Source: Membranipora membranacea
Lineage: Eukaryota; Bryozoa; Gymnolaemata; Cheilostomatida; Membraniporidae
Reading direction: 5' to 3'
Length of the DNA: 64,000 bases
Assembly (NCBI GenBank): GCA_914767715.1
Contig: OU612065.1
Location: 33,106,001 to 33,170,000 of the forward strand
The position numbers and the translations under genes are program-made. Below are positions 20,097-31,800 of this stretch, piece after piece. Under the pieces are notes generated by a model, which was not told where the DNA came from, ran no database searches, and worked only from the letters and a program-made list of their open reading frames with translations. How positions within the stretch are numbered: the first letter of the stretch is position 1; every line of letters begins with the position of its first letter.

Positions 20097-21868
20097 AGGA
20101 GAGGTATACACCCGAGGGTGCTGGGGGCTGGAACAATCAACATTGAAAGCTCCCCCAGTGGGGCTCGAACCCACAACTCCTGCGGCACTAATCGCCTGGC
20201 AGTGAATAGCAAGCGCGCTAACCGATTGCGCCATCTCACCATCCCCAAAAAAGAATGGGTCGATGGCGCTAATTAGATAGCCTGCTATTCACTACTCGGA
20301 GTTGTGTTCTCTCATCCCACAGCACATTCCAATCCACCATTGCCACCCTATGAAACACAGCGTACGTGTTAGGGTTATTGGCCTTACATGGCCCATTGCT
20401 GGGACCCCTTGTAGTAGGTTTAGCTGTCTTTCCAGCTTGTCAGCATGTCTTTCCATGCTGTCACATGTCTTTCCATGAGTCAGTCAGTAGACAAGTACAC
20501 AGGAGAGGTATACACCCGAGGGTGCTGGGGGCTGGAACAATCAACATTGAAAGCTCCCCCAGTGGGGCTCGAACCCACAACTCCTGCGGCACTAATCGCC
20601 TGGCAGTGAATAGCAAGCGCGCTAACCGATTGCGCCATCTCACCATCCCCAAAAAAGAATGGGTCGATGGCGCTAATTAGATAGCCTGCTATTCACTACT
20701 CGGAGTTGTGTTCTCTCATCCCACAGCACATTCCAATCCACCATTGCCACCCTATGAAACACAGCGTACGTGTTAGGGTTATTGGCCTTACATGGCCCAT
20801 TGCTGGGACCCCTTGTAGTAGGTTTAGCTGTCTTTCCAGCTTGTCAGCATGTCTTTCCATGCTGTCACATGTCTTTCCATGAGTCAGTCAGTAGACAAGT
20901 ACACAGGAGAGGTATACACCCGAGGGTGCTGGGGGCTGGAACAATCAACATTGAAAGCTCCCCCAGTGGGGCTCGAACCCACAACTCCTGCGGCACTAAT
21001 CGCCTGGCAGTGAATAGCAAGCGCGCTAACCGATTGCGCCATCTCACCATCCCCAAAAAAGAATGGGTCGATGGCGCTAATTAGATAGCCTGCTATTCAC
21101 TACTCGGAGTTGTGTTCTCTCATCCCACAGCACATTCCAATCCACCATTGCCACCCTATGAAACACAGCGTACGTGTTAGGGTTATTGGCCTTACATGGC
21201 CCATTGCTGGGACCCCTTGTAGTAGGTTTAGCTGTCTTTCCAGCTTGTCAGCATGTCTTTCCATGCTGTCACATGTCTTTCCATGAGTCAGTCAGTAGAC
21301 AAGTACACAGGAGAGGTATACACCCGAGGGTGCTGGGGGCTGGAACAATCAACATTGAAAGCTCCCCCAGTGGGGCTCGAACCCACAACTCCTGCGGCAC
21401 TAATCGCCTGGCAGTGAATAGCAAGCGCGCTAACCGATTGCGCCATCTCACCATCCCCAAAAAAGAATGGGTCGATGGCGCTAATTAGATAGCCTGCTAT
21501 TCACTACTCGGAGTTGTGTTCTCTCATCCCACAGCACATTCCAATCCACCATTGCCACCCTATGAAACACAGCGTACGTGTTAGGGTTATTGGCCTTACA
21601 TGGCCCATTGCTGGGACCCCTTGTAGTAGGTTTAGCTGTCTTTCCAGCTTGTCAGCATGTCTTTCCATGCTGTCACATGTCTTTCCATGAGTCAGTCAGT
21701 AGACAAGTACACAGGAGAGGTATACACCCGAGGGTGCTGGGGGCTGGAACAATCAACATTGAAAGCTCCCCCAGTGGGGCTCGAACCCACAACTCCTGCG
21801 GCACTAATCGCCTGGCAGTGAATAGCAAGCGCGCTAACCGATTGCGCCATCTCACCATCCCCAAAAAA
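20097..21868 (-). repeat. 404-bp tandem array of a tRNA-derived SINE (4.4 copies) in L6 intron 3
   Basis: Period 404: unit starts at 20097, 20501, 20905, 21309 and 21713, the last cut at about 21868 and followed by an (AATAAC)-like tract. By eye the copies are identical. Each carries, on the minus strand, a Pol III-type promoter: box A TGGCGCAATCGG and box B GGTTCGAGCCC. Box A is at 20222-20233 and box B at 20161-20171 in the first copy, then every 404 bp. The spacing between boxes is too long for a plain tRNA, and the tRNA-like head leads into an unrelated tail of about 250 bp, as in a SINE. Open frames of 104 codons through the units are by-products of the repeat. Confidence 0.9.
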
Positions 21869-22090
21869 CAATAATAACAATAATAACAATAATTAATTGA
21901 TATATCAATTTTGTGAGCACCTGAACACCTGATTATAATGAGAGGACATCATACACAGATGAAGAACAGGGTAAACAGATTTGAAGTCATTAATCTACAA
22001 ATCAAATGACCTGTAGCGCATATCTTATTACAACAGGAATATCAAGCAAATGAATTTCATAATCTCTATACAGTTTTTATTCTTTTTCAG

Positions 22091-22235
22091 GACTTTAAGG
22101 ATTTAAGCACCAAGTATAGGATTTACCATGTATTAATTACCACCACATCGTCAGTTTGTCTGCAACTTCAAAACATTTTGTTGTGCAAGACCTCAAATGA
22201 TTTTCGGTTACAAATAAAATATTGACTTGACTTGA
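22091..22235 (+). other. L6 exon 4 (3' UTR) with poly(A) signal
   Basis: Acceptor CTTTTTCAG ends at 22090. AATAAA lies at 22213-22218, followed by ATTGACTTGACTTG. The first bases (GGACTTTAAG) diverge from the GGTTCAATG of the short-form genes, but the end is alignable. L7 has the same AATAAA, whereas L1 has TATAAA there. Confidence 0.7.
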
Positions 22236-22592
22236 AGTTTAGCATTTATCTCCCGAGAGAAAGGTATAATTTACGTTGGTTTTTTCTAAGCAAATTATGA
22301 GTTGTTTGTCCTATATTTCGGATTCACCTTGTTGGTATGTCGAATTGTCATCGGTCACTTTTGACACTGATGCGATTCAGAGTTTTGAGATCGTGACAAT
22401 AGAAAACACAATCGATAGGGTATTGGTCGTTTGCTCGAGATGTCCCGTGAAGGATTCCGGTTGGATCATATCCGTCTCAGGAAGGGCATTCAACCTCAAT
22501 TGCTTCTGTGCCACTTCAGTATACAGTATGCAGACCCATACTGTTACCAGAAAAACATAAAATAAAGCAAAATCATAGGGTATGGAGACTAT
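22236..22592. other. Downstream flank of L6, no gene supported
   Basis: Diverged copy of the sequence that follows the other loci (compare 22343 TCGGTCACTTTTGACA with 58926). A 94-codon frame (22276-22560) is open on the plus strand, but it overlaps this shared non-coding flank and shows no domain. Confidence 0.4.
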
Positions 22593-22739
22593 AATTTGAG
22601 TTTTCTTTCATAGGCTGATATTACAATATCATATAACAAAGTACACCATTTCATACAATGACATAATTAAAAACTAACAAAATTGATAAAAAATATTTTG
22701 ATCAGCCATAAGACATTAAATTAGTACACTTTCTTTTTG

Positions 22740-23145
22740 TTCTATCTGGAAAGAGAATGGAACATTTCAAACTGCTGCGCAAAACAGGCTTAACCATAAA
22801 AGGTATTGAGATAACAAATCATGACCTTGTCATTTGTTCATGGAACTGCCAAACCAACTGGAAGTTTTCTATATTCAGTTTTAATTTTTATAATCATAAA
22901 CTTGTTTCCCATTATTATTATTGCAGACCATGAATGCCTCCATGATTTCTTCGGAATTAAAGCTGAACCAACAAATGCAGATTTGTTCAATAACAAGTTT
23001 ACATTGCCTAGTGCTCACAACAGGAAAAGCTGTTACATTCCAAATATTGTGCCATGTCATTGTTTTATGGATGTGATTAGAAAACCATTAATTGCTGGTA
23101 ATATTATGGTGTGATTGGTAATGGAACAGGATACCAAGTTCTGTT
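22740..23145 (-). pseudogene. X: promoter and splice-acceptor relic of a peptide locus
   Basis: On the minus strand, CTCTTTCCAG|ATAGAA (acceptor at 22746-22749) matches the exon 2 acceptor context of L3, but no start-codon exon follows. To the right, TGCCAAACCAACTGGAAG at 22847-22864 is the reversed core promoter block. It is followed by the standard upstream blocks, ending with AACAGGA-TACCAAG-TTCTGTT (23125-23145, one mismatch). TATA box and exon 1 are missing. Confidence 0.65.
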
Positions 23146-23820
23146 GGATCTTCTAAGCATTAGAGAGCGACAAAACAATTACACCATAATATACCAGCAA
23201 GACCAAGTCCTGTTGGATAGTTTTTTATTATTTGTTTGGAAAATCAATAACTAAGTCATCTCTTTGTGTGTTGAAACATGGGATTAACTTTGAGTCATGC
23301 TTTTGCTGTTCTTTGATTTAAGCCTCTGAGACGGGGCTATGGGACTATGGGACATTACCAGGCAGTTTCAGCTTTATTATGTACTATATTTAAAACTTCA
23401 GGCCTTCTTGACAGTTGACTTTATAGAATTACTGAAAACCATAGTAGGCATGGTTATACTATCTCAATAAATGAGGAAACCATTGATATGCTTACTCTAC
23501 CAATTACTTCCGGCATCATGTTTGTTGGAATTTATGTCTTGTGACACAGACTGTTGTATGCATTGGCTAAGTAAAAACAGTTTTCTTAACTCGAGTGCTG
23601 CAATATCACAGAATTAAACATAAACAGTTTGCTGGAAACCGAATCTAAATGATTCCGCCGATAACCAGTTGATTGGAGATGCAGGTCTAAATTTCGACCT
23701 AATTTAAGGAAGGCGTTAATTTTCGATGTGACTGGCTAGGCTACGTTAATAGGGGATAGTCTTGTCTTATGTGGGGGGAGGTTAGTGGTATGAGACCGTA
23801 CTCTCCAGAGAACAGGTGAT
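23146..23820. other. Intergenic region between X and L7, no gene
   Basis: Head-to-head spacer. It repeats GACCAAGTCCTGTTGGATAG (about 23200). A short AT-rich stretch contains GTCTAAATTTCGACCTAAT. No coding potential is recognised. Confidence 0.4.
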
Positions 23821-23991
23821 TGACACCCATAGCGGCATTTTTGGTCCGCAATACACATATCAATCAGTAACAAATGGCAGGCTGTTTTTTCCACAAAAAC
23901 AGGAAACTTGTATTCATTTTATCATTTATTACCAAATATAGAATGTTTCCAGTTGGTTTGGCAATTAAAAGGAGAAATGTAAAATGTTTCA

Positions 23992-24000
23992 TACATAAAG
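23992..24000 (+). promoter_or_regulatory. Diverged TATA box of L7
   Basis: TACATAAAG replaces TATATAAAG; the same change is present in L7b at 43174-43182. Upstream is TTTCCAGTTGGTTTGGCA (about 23945). Exon 1 ends at 24067 with GCTAGCT|GTAAGT. Confidence 0.65.
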
Positions 24001-24087
24001 AAGCTTCAACCAGCAGCACAACTCAGTTTTCCACACTCATATCAATCTTCAGAATTCAAAGCTAGCTGTAAGTACGCTTCTTAACCC

Positions 24088-24894
24088 GTGTTATGGCTCA
24101 TATACTGCAATGATCTTTCTGCTGAAGGGTTCAATCATATTAAATACGCTGATGACACCACCTTCTATACGTCAGTCACCAACTATAACAATACATCAGC
24201 AGTGTCACCAGCAGTTATATCCACTCAAAGATGGGCAGCAGATAATAGCATGCAGCTGAACCCAGAAAAGACCGAGGTGATGAACTCTAGTTTGAGCCAT
24301 AAGCATCATTATAAACAAGATGTTGTGGTTGATGATTTATCTTTTTCTCCAAATTCATTCACAAAATGTTTAGGGGTTTTTATTGATAATAAGTTGTCTT
24401 TTAACAAACATGTAGACTCTTTAGTATCAGCTTGTAGCTCAAGATTATTTTTAATGAGGAAACTAAAGACAATTGGACTAAACAGTGATGGCTTAAAAGC
24501 TTTTTATTTGAGCAACATACGCTCAAAGCTTAGCTATGCTGCTCCGGCCTGGTATTCCTTGCTAGGCGAACATAACCGCGACACACTTGAGAAAATACAA
24601 AGAGCAGCTCTGAAGATAATTTTTCCAGATTTAGAATACGATCATAGATTATCAGTCTTAGGCATCCCAAAACTCTGTGATTTTCTTTTTGATATCTCTT
24701 ATTCACATTTTCTGCGTATAGTGAATAATGAATCACATCCTCTTTTTAGTGAACTACTTTTCAACAAGAATTCCGGAACATCCTCTCGAGCTATACAAAT
24801 TTTTCGGCCAAAACTCTGCAGGACTGAAAGGCGGAGAAAAGGCTTTTTTAATTTTTTCATGACCTATCATGACAACGCTCTAGTATATAAATAA
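24088..24894 (+). mobile_element. 5'-truncated non-LTR retrotransposon (C-terminal reverse transcriptase) in L7 intron 1
   Basis: An open frame of 268 codons without a proper ATG (it opens at GTG). It contains the RT catalytic box HIKYADDTTFY, then FLGVFIDNKLSFNKHVDSL, KLSYAAPAWYSLL and LEKIQRAALKI, the palm/thumb end of a Jockey/CR1-like LINE. It starts inside the motif LWLIYCNDL, so the endonuclease and most of the RT are missing. A (CAAAT)n tail ends near 25010, typical of such 3' ends. The frame is still open, so the insertion is fairly young. It lies in the sense direction between exon 1 and exon 2 of L7. No target-site duplication is obvious. Confidence 0.85.
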
Positions 24895-25192
24895 TTTTTA
24901 GTGTGTTGTTTTTACTATGCCATACCATCGCTCGCATTCTGTACCATCTGTCATGATGATTGAATGAATACAAATCAAATCAAATCAAATCAAAATCAAA
25001 TCAAATCGAACAATGCATTGTATTATCTCATATTTGAAAGTTGTCATTTTAAGCTACTTGAGTCTTGAAATTACAATTCACCCGGATGGTGATGAATCAT
25101 TGTCTCAATACAAAGATACACATTTCTTACAGGTCGAGCTTTTTCAGGCAGCAGTTTGAATTGTAATATTTTCCCTATTTCAGATTAATAAA

Positions 25193-25574
25193 ATGAAGGT
25201 ATTTATACTGATCTCATCCCTCATCGCCTCAATCGGTAAGTTTACAAAAGTTAAAAAATCAACAAACAAAGATGTGAAGTCTTTAACATCTGATTGCTGA
25301 TCATTATGCTTTTGCCCAATTTTAGATTTATTTTTGCAGAAAATTCAACTACATGTGTACTCAATTGTATTACATGATGTGCTATATCACATGTGAAAGA
25401 AAGATGAAATCAAAATTAGCACATATTAGATATATGTTCTCATCTATCTTTACAGCTGTCTCACAGACTGAAGTTGGGGTTGCTTCCTCAGTCATTAAAG
25501 GGGCAGTGAAAAGTGGAGCTGCAGGATTTGTTGCTGATCAAGCTGTGAAGGGACTGGATAAGCTTTTTGGTTAA
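25193..25574 (+). CDS. L7: secreted long-form peptide precursor (53 aa)
   Basis: Exon 1 is about 24025-24067. Exon 2 is 25184-25235 with ATG at 25193 (MKVFILISSLIASI). Exon 3 is 25456-25592 with TAA at 25572-25574. Exon 4 runs from 26291 to about 26432 with AATAAA at 26407-26412. After Ala-15: VSQTEVGVASSVIKGAVKSG, AAGFVADQAVKGLDKLFG. Intron 1 is about 1.1 kb because of the LINE, and intron 3 about 0.7 kb because of a MITE, yet all splice signals and the coding sequence are intact. The last 18 residues are identical to L6 and L5c. Secretion is inferred from the signal-like N terminus; function unknown. Confidence 0.85.
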
Positions 25575-25761
25575 CTCAGTTAAACAAAACAGGTAACAAC
25601 TACAATGGTGACAATAATAAGTTGACATCAGTTTGGTGTGCTTTTAGTCTGAACAGGTTGAAGCCTTCGGTAGGCAGGTCTGGCAGCTAGTTCTTTTCAA
25701 ATATTTTCAGATTCAGAAATATCAGAGCGCTTTTGGGTAAAAATTATGTGAAGTGTTAGAA

Positions 25762-26044
25762 ATTGTCCCCCTTCTCATCTATGAGCTTTGAGGTATTCAT
25801 GGGGCCTAGAGCTGTGCCAACCTATCAAGCTTCCAATTCAAAATACTTTTTATTACCATTCTTTTCAACTTAAGTTAAAAAAAATATAGTTCCATTGTCA
25901 GGAGACATTATTGTTTACATTAGTAGATAAATTCATGAATTTATTCAGTTCTTTAAAGTAGATAGAAGTGATAAGTTTATTGGGCTGGTACAGCACTAGG
26001 CCCCATGAATACCTCATACCTTATATATGAGATGGGAGGACAAT
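25762..26044. mobile_element. MITE with long imperfect terminal inverted repeats in L7 intron 3
   Basis: The ends ATTGTCC...GGACAAT enclose about 283 bp. The inverted arms reach about 50 bp: GAGGTATTCATGGGGCCTAG (about 25790) and its complement CTAGGCCCCATGAATACCTC (about 25997). No coding potential. The same insertion is at 44915-45197 in L7b. Confidence 0.8.
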
Positions 26045-26432
26045 GTCGACCACAACACATTTTTTTCCCAGAAGTGCTCTGAATTTTTTTAATGTGAAAA
26101 AACTGCTTAAGTACTGCAGAACTAGCTTCCAGACTATGTATTGCTGTGGTCCTTCTAGAGTCTTAAAACATTTTCGAAGTCATCAAGCTACAATTCAGAT
26201 TGAATCTATCAAATTTCCTGTAGCATGTAACTTGTTACAACAGGAACATCAAATGAATGATTTTCATGAACAGTTTTCTTTCTTTTTCAGGACTCAATGC
26301 AATATGTAAGCCACAAGAATAGGATTTACCATGTATTATTTTTCATTTTTTGTCTGCAACATTAAAATATCTGCTTGTACAAGACCGCAAATGATTATTT
26401 GTTACGAATAAAAGATTGACTTGACTCGAAGC

Positions 26433-27742
26433 TTTGCATTTATCACTTTAGAGAAAGGTATGATTACTGCTAATTTATTTTTAACTAATTCCGAGTTAAT
26501 TGACTGAATATATTTGGAATGCACCTTTTCAGCACGCAGAATTGTCATCGTTTCAAGCACAAGACATTTGAGAATGCAACCTCTCATGATGAATTTCAAT
26601 TTACACGGACAAGTAGAAATTGTCATACCATAAAGAACATGAATAAAGATGTTTTTGGGTCCCAAGAAGTGGTCTTATTTCTTATCGCTTAATATTCCCA
26701 GACAATTTTGCAAAGCCTTTTGTGTTGCCTGATGCCCAAATGATCAATGGTATTAGTTACTTCTCCAAATTGCAACCAGTAAAATTGCTTTAGTCATTGC
26801 CAATAAGGCTAGATATTTTTTGCACATATGGGGAAAAAAATAGATAAATAATATCACCTATCACAGGTTTCTGATCTCCATAGTATGTCTGCAAAAATGA
26901 TGGTTGTTGCACAACTCTAGGGTGAGAAAAGGTTAACCTTGCACAATTATTATTAACACACTGATCATGGATTCAAAATCCTCTGAATACAGCGGAAACA
27001 TCTAAGCAAGCTGTGAGAGCCCCTTATATAGACTTCACAAAGACACTCAAAGTCCGACTAAGTAATTGTCAGGCAGCCATTTCCACAATTAGTTTTTATC
27101 GACAAAAGAATTCATACCACTTCACAGCAAACACACCACTTTTTGTATCGCATGTCTACACAGAGAATTCACCATGACAGTTTGGGTTGCATCCCCATGA
27201 GAGCAATTCGGATGTTGTTTTAAATGATGGCGATTGGATAATGGGAGTGATACTAAAATCTCTAAAATTAATGGTTGATAGCAATTATACTTAGAAGTTA
27301 TAGAGGGTCTCAAAATAAAATAGAAACTGTTATATTCATTAAGTTTTTATGCAGCAATTAACTTTTAACAGCTGAAAGGCAAACCCACTTCTTTTAGAAA
27401 CACTGCATCACCATAACAAACCCTGTTTCAAGTTTTACAAATAGATTCATTTATAAAAACATAGCAACATGCTTCAATGATTTAGCTGTCAGGAATGTTT
27501 TGTTGTGTTCATAAAATTTGTCACCACTTTAGAAATTCTGCATACACATTGGTTTACATCCTCTTCTAATCCTAGTAACGTATTGCATTTGCCTTGCAAT
27601 CATGGAATGTGTCACTTGCTAATGTAACAGCTTAAACTGCTGTTAAGCTTTACCTGTGTATGATGCCATGTTAACGATCAATCATTAAACATGGATTGAA
27701 GCTTATTTAACCGAAAAGCTTATCCCAACCCTTCAACTTCAA
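26433..27742. other. Tail-to-tail spacer between L7 and P7, no gene
   Basis: Diverged version of the flank found downstream of the other loci. CAAAGACACTCAAAGTCCG and GTCAGGCAGCCA near 27040-27080 recall 14497-14550. No supported reading frame; a minus-strand 87-codon frame at 26665-26402 overlaps the L7 poly(A) region. Confidence 0.5.
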
Positions 27743-27810
27743 CTATTTTCTACATTTCCGTGTCCTTTCAAAAGCTAAAGAAAAAACTTCAGCTTCAGTC
27801 TGTGTTACAG
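27743..27810 (-). pseudogene. P7: relic exon 3 of a long-lost peptide gene
   Basis: Minus strand. Acceptor TCTTCCCAG ends at 27811. The frame reads VTQTEAEVFSLAFERT, then RKCRK and TAG (stop 27745-27743). The first eight residues match the family (VTQTEAGV) and the rest is unrelated, so the exon is truncated and out of register. No exon 2 is found upstream. The distal promoter hairpin AACAGGA-TACCAAG-TCCTGTT survives at 28032-28052. Confidence 0.7.
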
Positions 27811-28960
27811 CTGGGAAGATAGAATAGAAAAGACATCTAATATATGGTGAATCTTTTATACATGATTAGGGCATCATGAGATCTCAAAAGTGTGAAAACT
27901 AGAATGCAGAGAGAATATATCCGATGTGTGCATATTTTATAATGGACTGGCCGTGGTGTAGTGGGAACGCCATCTTTAGTTCCATTGGGAACAATTAATT
28001 GCTGGTCATGTTATGATTTAATTGGAATTGGAACAGGATACCAAGTCCTGTTGGATCTTCGAAGTAATAAAGAGGGCAAAACAATTGCACCATAATATTA
28101 CCAGCAATACCAAGTCCTGTTGGATAGTTGAATTTTAGAGAGCGGAAAAATAATATCATCTTTGATATAAAACTTTATTGTAGGGTTGACAGTTATGAAA
28201 AGTTAAAGAGAAAAACTACACAAATCTTGTTAAATTTCATATTAACCACAGCTGTTTTTTTTTTTCAAGATGTCCATTTCTCCAATTGTTCTGTTGATAT
28301 CTAGAACACTAACTTGCCTTATTTGTTTCGACATACAAATCAAAAACAAAGTCATCTCTTTGTGCTTTGAAACCTGGGTCTAACTTTGCGTTATGCTTTC
28401 GATTTTCTACTACTTGAGAGTCAGAGATGGCATCATTAATTAAAGGACTAGCTAAATCAACCACCTATCGTTAGCTCTCTGGAAATTATTAATTGGCAAA
28501 ACATGTTGCAGCCTTGTATGAATTAGCACATGGTTTAAGTTACAGCAGTTTCTGCTACTGGGAGACTATGTTGATAACAATGGCTAGAGGAAATAAGACA
28601 TACTAGTAATGAGATATACTACAAATATCAAGACCGGATAAAAATTTAAGTATATGAAACCTCAGACGCATCAAAAAACTGAAGAGTTTATCAGATGGAA
28701 GGCTCCACACAACGACTTCAGCGAGGGCATAATGGCAATTGTGTACACTTCCTGCTGTGGCCTGATAAAACATTCATGTATAAAATATGTTGTGCCTTGG
28801 CTAGGTTCAATATGAATGTGACAATGTCGGCTCCAAGGGTTCCCATCAGTAACAGAAAACAATGTGGAAAACGAACTACTTAAAAAGAAAGTTAAAAATG
28901 TGGTGATTATAAAAATATATGACAATAGTAATACTTCGTTGTTCTGTTGATGACCGTTGA
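27811..28960. other. P7 upstream region, no gene
   Basis: Contains promoter-like blocks in minus orientation (CAATTAATTGCTGGTCATG near 28004, and the hairpin) and then unrelated AT-rich DNA. Small frames at 28671-28925 and 28695-28883 overlap on opposite strands and are disrupted differently in B2, so they are not called. Confidence 0.45.
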
Positions 28961-29380
28961 GTCTTTTAATTCAGATTTGAAGATGACTATATTTTGCCTT
29001 CACAACAGGAGTTGACATCCTGTGCCTAAACTGATCACTCCATAACATTATCAGCAATTAATGGCTTCCGTCATAACTTCCAAAAAACAAAACATAAGAC
29101 ATGACAATATATTGCATCCTACGAATGTATATTTTTAGCATAAGGCAATGTAAGCTTGATATCCGGCTCATAAGCATTTTTTTGGTTCACATTAATTACA
29201 GTAGAAATAATTGCAGCATTTTTGGTCTGCAATACACATATCAATCATCACAATCAGTAACAATAACAGACGGCGTGGTATTTTTTACCAAAAAAAAGGA
29301 AACCATTATTCATTTTGATACAATATTACCAAATCAAGAATACTTCCAGTTGGTTAGAAGCTTAAAGGAAAAATGTTTCA

Positions 29381-29389
29381 TATATAAAG
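29381..29389 (+). promoter_or_regulatory. TATA box of broken locus P8b
   Basis: TATATAAAG with exon 1 ending at 29457 before GTAAGT. Essentially identical to the P8a promoter. Confidence 0.7.
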
Positions 29390-29657
29390 AAGCTTCAACT
29401 AACAGCAATCACTCAGTTTTCCACAAACATATCAATCTTCAGAATTCAAAACTAGCTGTAAGTAAACTTGTTAACCTGTGAACATGTAATACCTCGTGTC
29501 TGAAAGTTGTCATTTGAAGTCACTTGAGTATTTTGATTATGAACCACAAGGATGGTCATGAATCATTGTCTCAATACAAAGGGATACATTATTACGGGTA
29601 GAGCCATTTTAGGCAGCAGTTTGATTTGTTTCATCTACCCTATTTCAGATTTACAAC

Positions 29658-29670
29658 ATGAAGGTCTTTG
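29658..29670 (+). pseudogene. P8b: peptide locus lacking signal core and exon 3
   Basis: Exon 2 is 29649-29670; its coding part ATGAAGGTCTTTG carries the same 30-base loss as P8a. After about 45 bases of intron the sequence jumps (near 29718) into spacer/arm DNA, so even the intron is cut short here. Confidence 0.75.
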
Positions 29671-29719
29671 GTAAGTTTACAAATGTTAAAATATAAATAA
29701 ACAAAGAAGTCAAGTCTTT

Positions 29720-31800
29720 TTGGTATTTTTCTCTCTCACTCTTGGATGGTAGTTCCATAGTAGGTGTTGGCAGATAGTATTAAAGTGTTAGAATAAGGCT
29801 AGTGGCAACACTATTTAAAGTAATAAATTTTAATCTGTCAGCTTGAGTGCCACAAGCAGGGAGGTTAGCTACTAACAGGCATAATTTCATAATTACCTTG
29901 ATATTCTTGTTGTCAACATTTTTAATTGTCCAAATAAGTATAATTAACACTGTTTGTTAATCCTTCACACACATTCCATTGCACTTGTAACAAGTCATCA
30001 TGAGAGACCTGTGAAATCAGAGAGACAGAAGTCATTGTAAGCGGAGCTAACTTCCTGTCTTTTGCTGCTGATAATGAATGTGGTGAGTTTTTAAATTCGC
30101 GAATATTCATTTTTATAATGATGGTTGTTTGGGTGGAAGTGCAATCATGATCATTCTTTGACAGAAGAGTGAGGGGGCGGGAAGTTGTAACCTTTTATGC
30201 AAACTACTAGATAATTGTCCAAATTCCATTTGTATATTTTCATCCAATTGTTTCACCAACTCTGCTTCAAAGCACATCATTGTACAGAGTTATTAAGCCA
30301 AGAATGAGATTGCCTCGCAAAAAAACCTCAAATTCTCTTGTGCACTTATTTTCCAGTATTTGCAACAATGTTTCAATAATTTTCCGTGCTTCTTGGTCAA
30401 CTTCAAGAATTGAGCCAGCATTATATGATTATCTGTGTGTTTATCCACAGGTTGTCCATTTTTTAAATCAACTGGTACCATATAAGTTCTGTGAAGGTTG
30501 CCTATGAATGCCAGTGTAAACAAAATTAACATTCTGACTGGCTTATTTTGATTATGACTTCATGGGTAAATAACTTGGAGACCAACAATACATCCAATTT
30601 TCCTCGGCTAAGAAGTTGATGTCAAGTGAAAGGCAGACAAATGTCAAATAGACACAGTGAGAATCTTGTTCAAATTCAATGAGCTAATCTCACTGAAAAT
30701 TACAGCCTTTAAGCAGATAATCTTTCAAAGCTCTCAGATTATTATTATCGGCTGCATTGATAAATTTAGAATTTACAGTGACCACCAGACGAGTCCTATT
30801 GTGTCATTGAATGATAGGCCTGTTTGATTTACTCTTGCTTCTTTATACCCATATACCATATAATTCAGAGCTTCCCCGATTGGGGCAAATCTTTTCTTTT
30901 CGTTTCATCATGATGTAACTCGAAGGCAGTCCATTTGAGTTGAGAGTGATTAGCTCCAAATTGTTGCATGAAAGCTTGTGATACTCCCTTCATACCACAC
31001 TTCTAGAAGCCAAGCAAATAGGCCTACTCATCCCTCCATGAGAAGATATTGTTAAAGAGATTATGTGTAAAAAGTTTTCCACTGACAATATTTCAAAGCA
31101 CAGAACACTCCAGGTAATGTAATGATAAGCCGACGAAATGCTGATGTTCAAATCTATTAAGTCGTACCGTACCCTACATTTTGTTTTGTGCAATCTGTCA
31201 ATGTTGGCAGCAATTGCATATTTAGAATACATCAGCCAATCTATTCTAGCGGAATGATTACAAAACTTTGCTACCAATTAAAAAGTACAAAATCGCAAAC
31301 TGGTTGAGCGAGGATCTACTTTGTATAAAGCATCCTACATGCCTAAGTGGAGAGAAGTGATATGAGAATGAGGCCATATTCTCGTCAGAACAAATGATTG
31401 ACAAAAATATTACTGAAACTATGTTTGCTGATGCTAAAAAACACATACTTGGTGTCATAGCATGTAGTATTATTACTGATTATTGGTATAGTCTTAATCT
31501 ACGCTCCTCGGGATATTTTAGCGTAAATGGCTTTCATCAGCTGTTTTGCAGCCAATGGAGCACAGAAAAATATTTGTATTTACACCTTATTTGTTAGTTA
31601 AAACACGGTGTCCTGCGCAACAATTCCAGGTGATGGGGTAGACAACTCAATATTTTGTACCTCCCTGACAATTTTGTATATACGAAAATATTCCTTTCAA
31701 TATATACAAGAGGTGTATGCAAAATATAGACACTCAGACTACACAAATTAACTATAAAACAACAAATATTATTCTTTGCTCTCAACTGATGAATGGGAAA
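29720..31800. other. Arm-type flank downstream of L3b, no gene
   Basis: Direct copy of 4108-6034 with small indels; see the note at 676-2563. No supported gene. At 29790-29930 it retains a stretch (GTCAGCTTGAGTGCCACAAG) missing from U1 but present reversed at about 41575-41600. Confidence 0.6.

Larger units (their letters stand above)
22593..28960. repeat. Repeat block B1 (copy 1 of 2)
   Basis: Directly repeated at 41757-48240 (B2) with offset about 19.1-19.2 kb. Contains relic X(-), L7(+) with its LINE and MITE insertions, and relic exon P7(-). Both copies share all these insertions, so the block was duplicated after they arrived. Confidence 0.9.

Noticed and set aside
20150-20240. Functional tRNA gene in each 404-bp unit
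   Set aside because: Boxes A and B are about 50 bp apart with no cloverleaf I can draw, and the unit continues into a SINE-like tail.
20366-21874. Three identical 104-codon frames and one of 98 codons, plus 63-codon antisense frames
   Set aside because: They recur every 404 bp because they lie in the SINE tandem array and overlap the tRNA-like Pol III promoter; they are not genes.
22276-22560. 94-codon frame downstream of L6 as a new gene
   Set aside because: It overlaps a flank that is alignable, with stops, downstream of other loci; no signal peptide, domain or splice context.
24530-24736. 68-codon minus-strand frame
   Set aside because: Antisense shadow of the LINE reverse-transcriptase frame.
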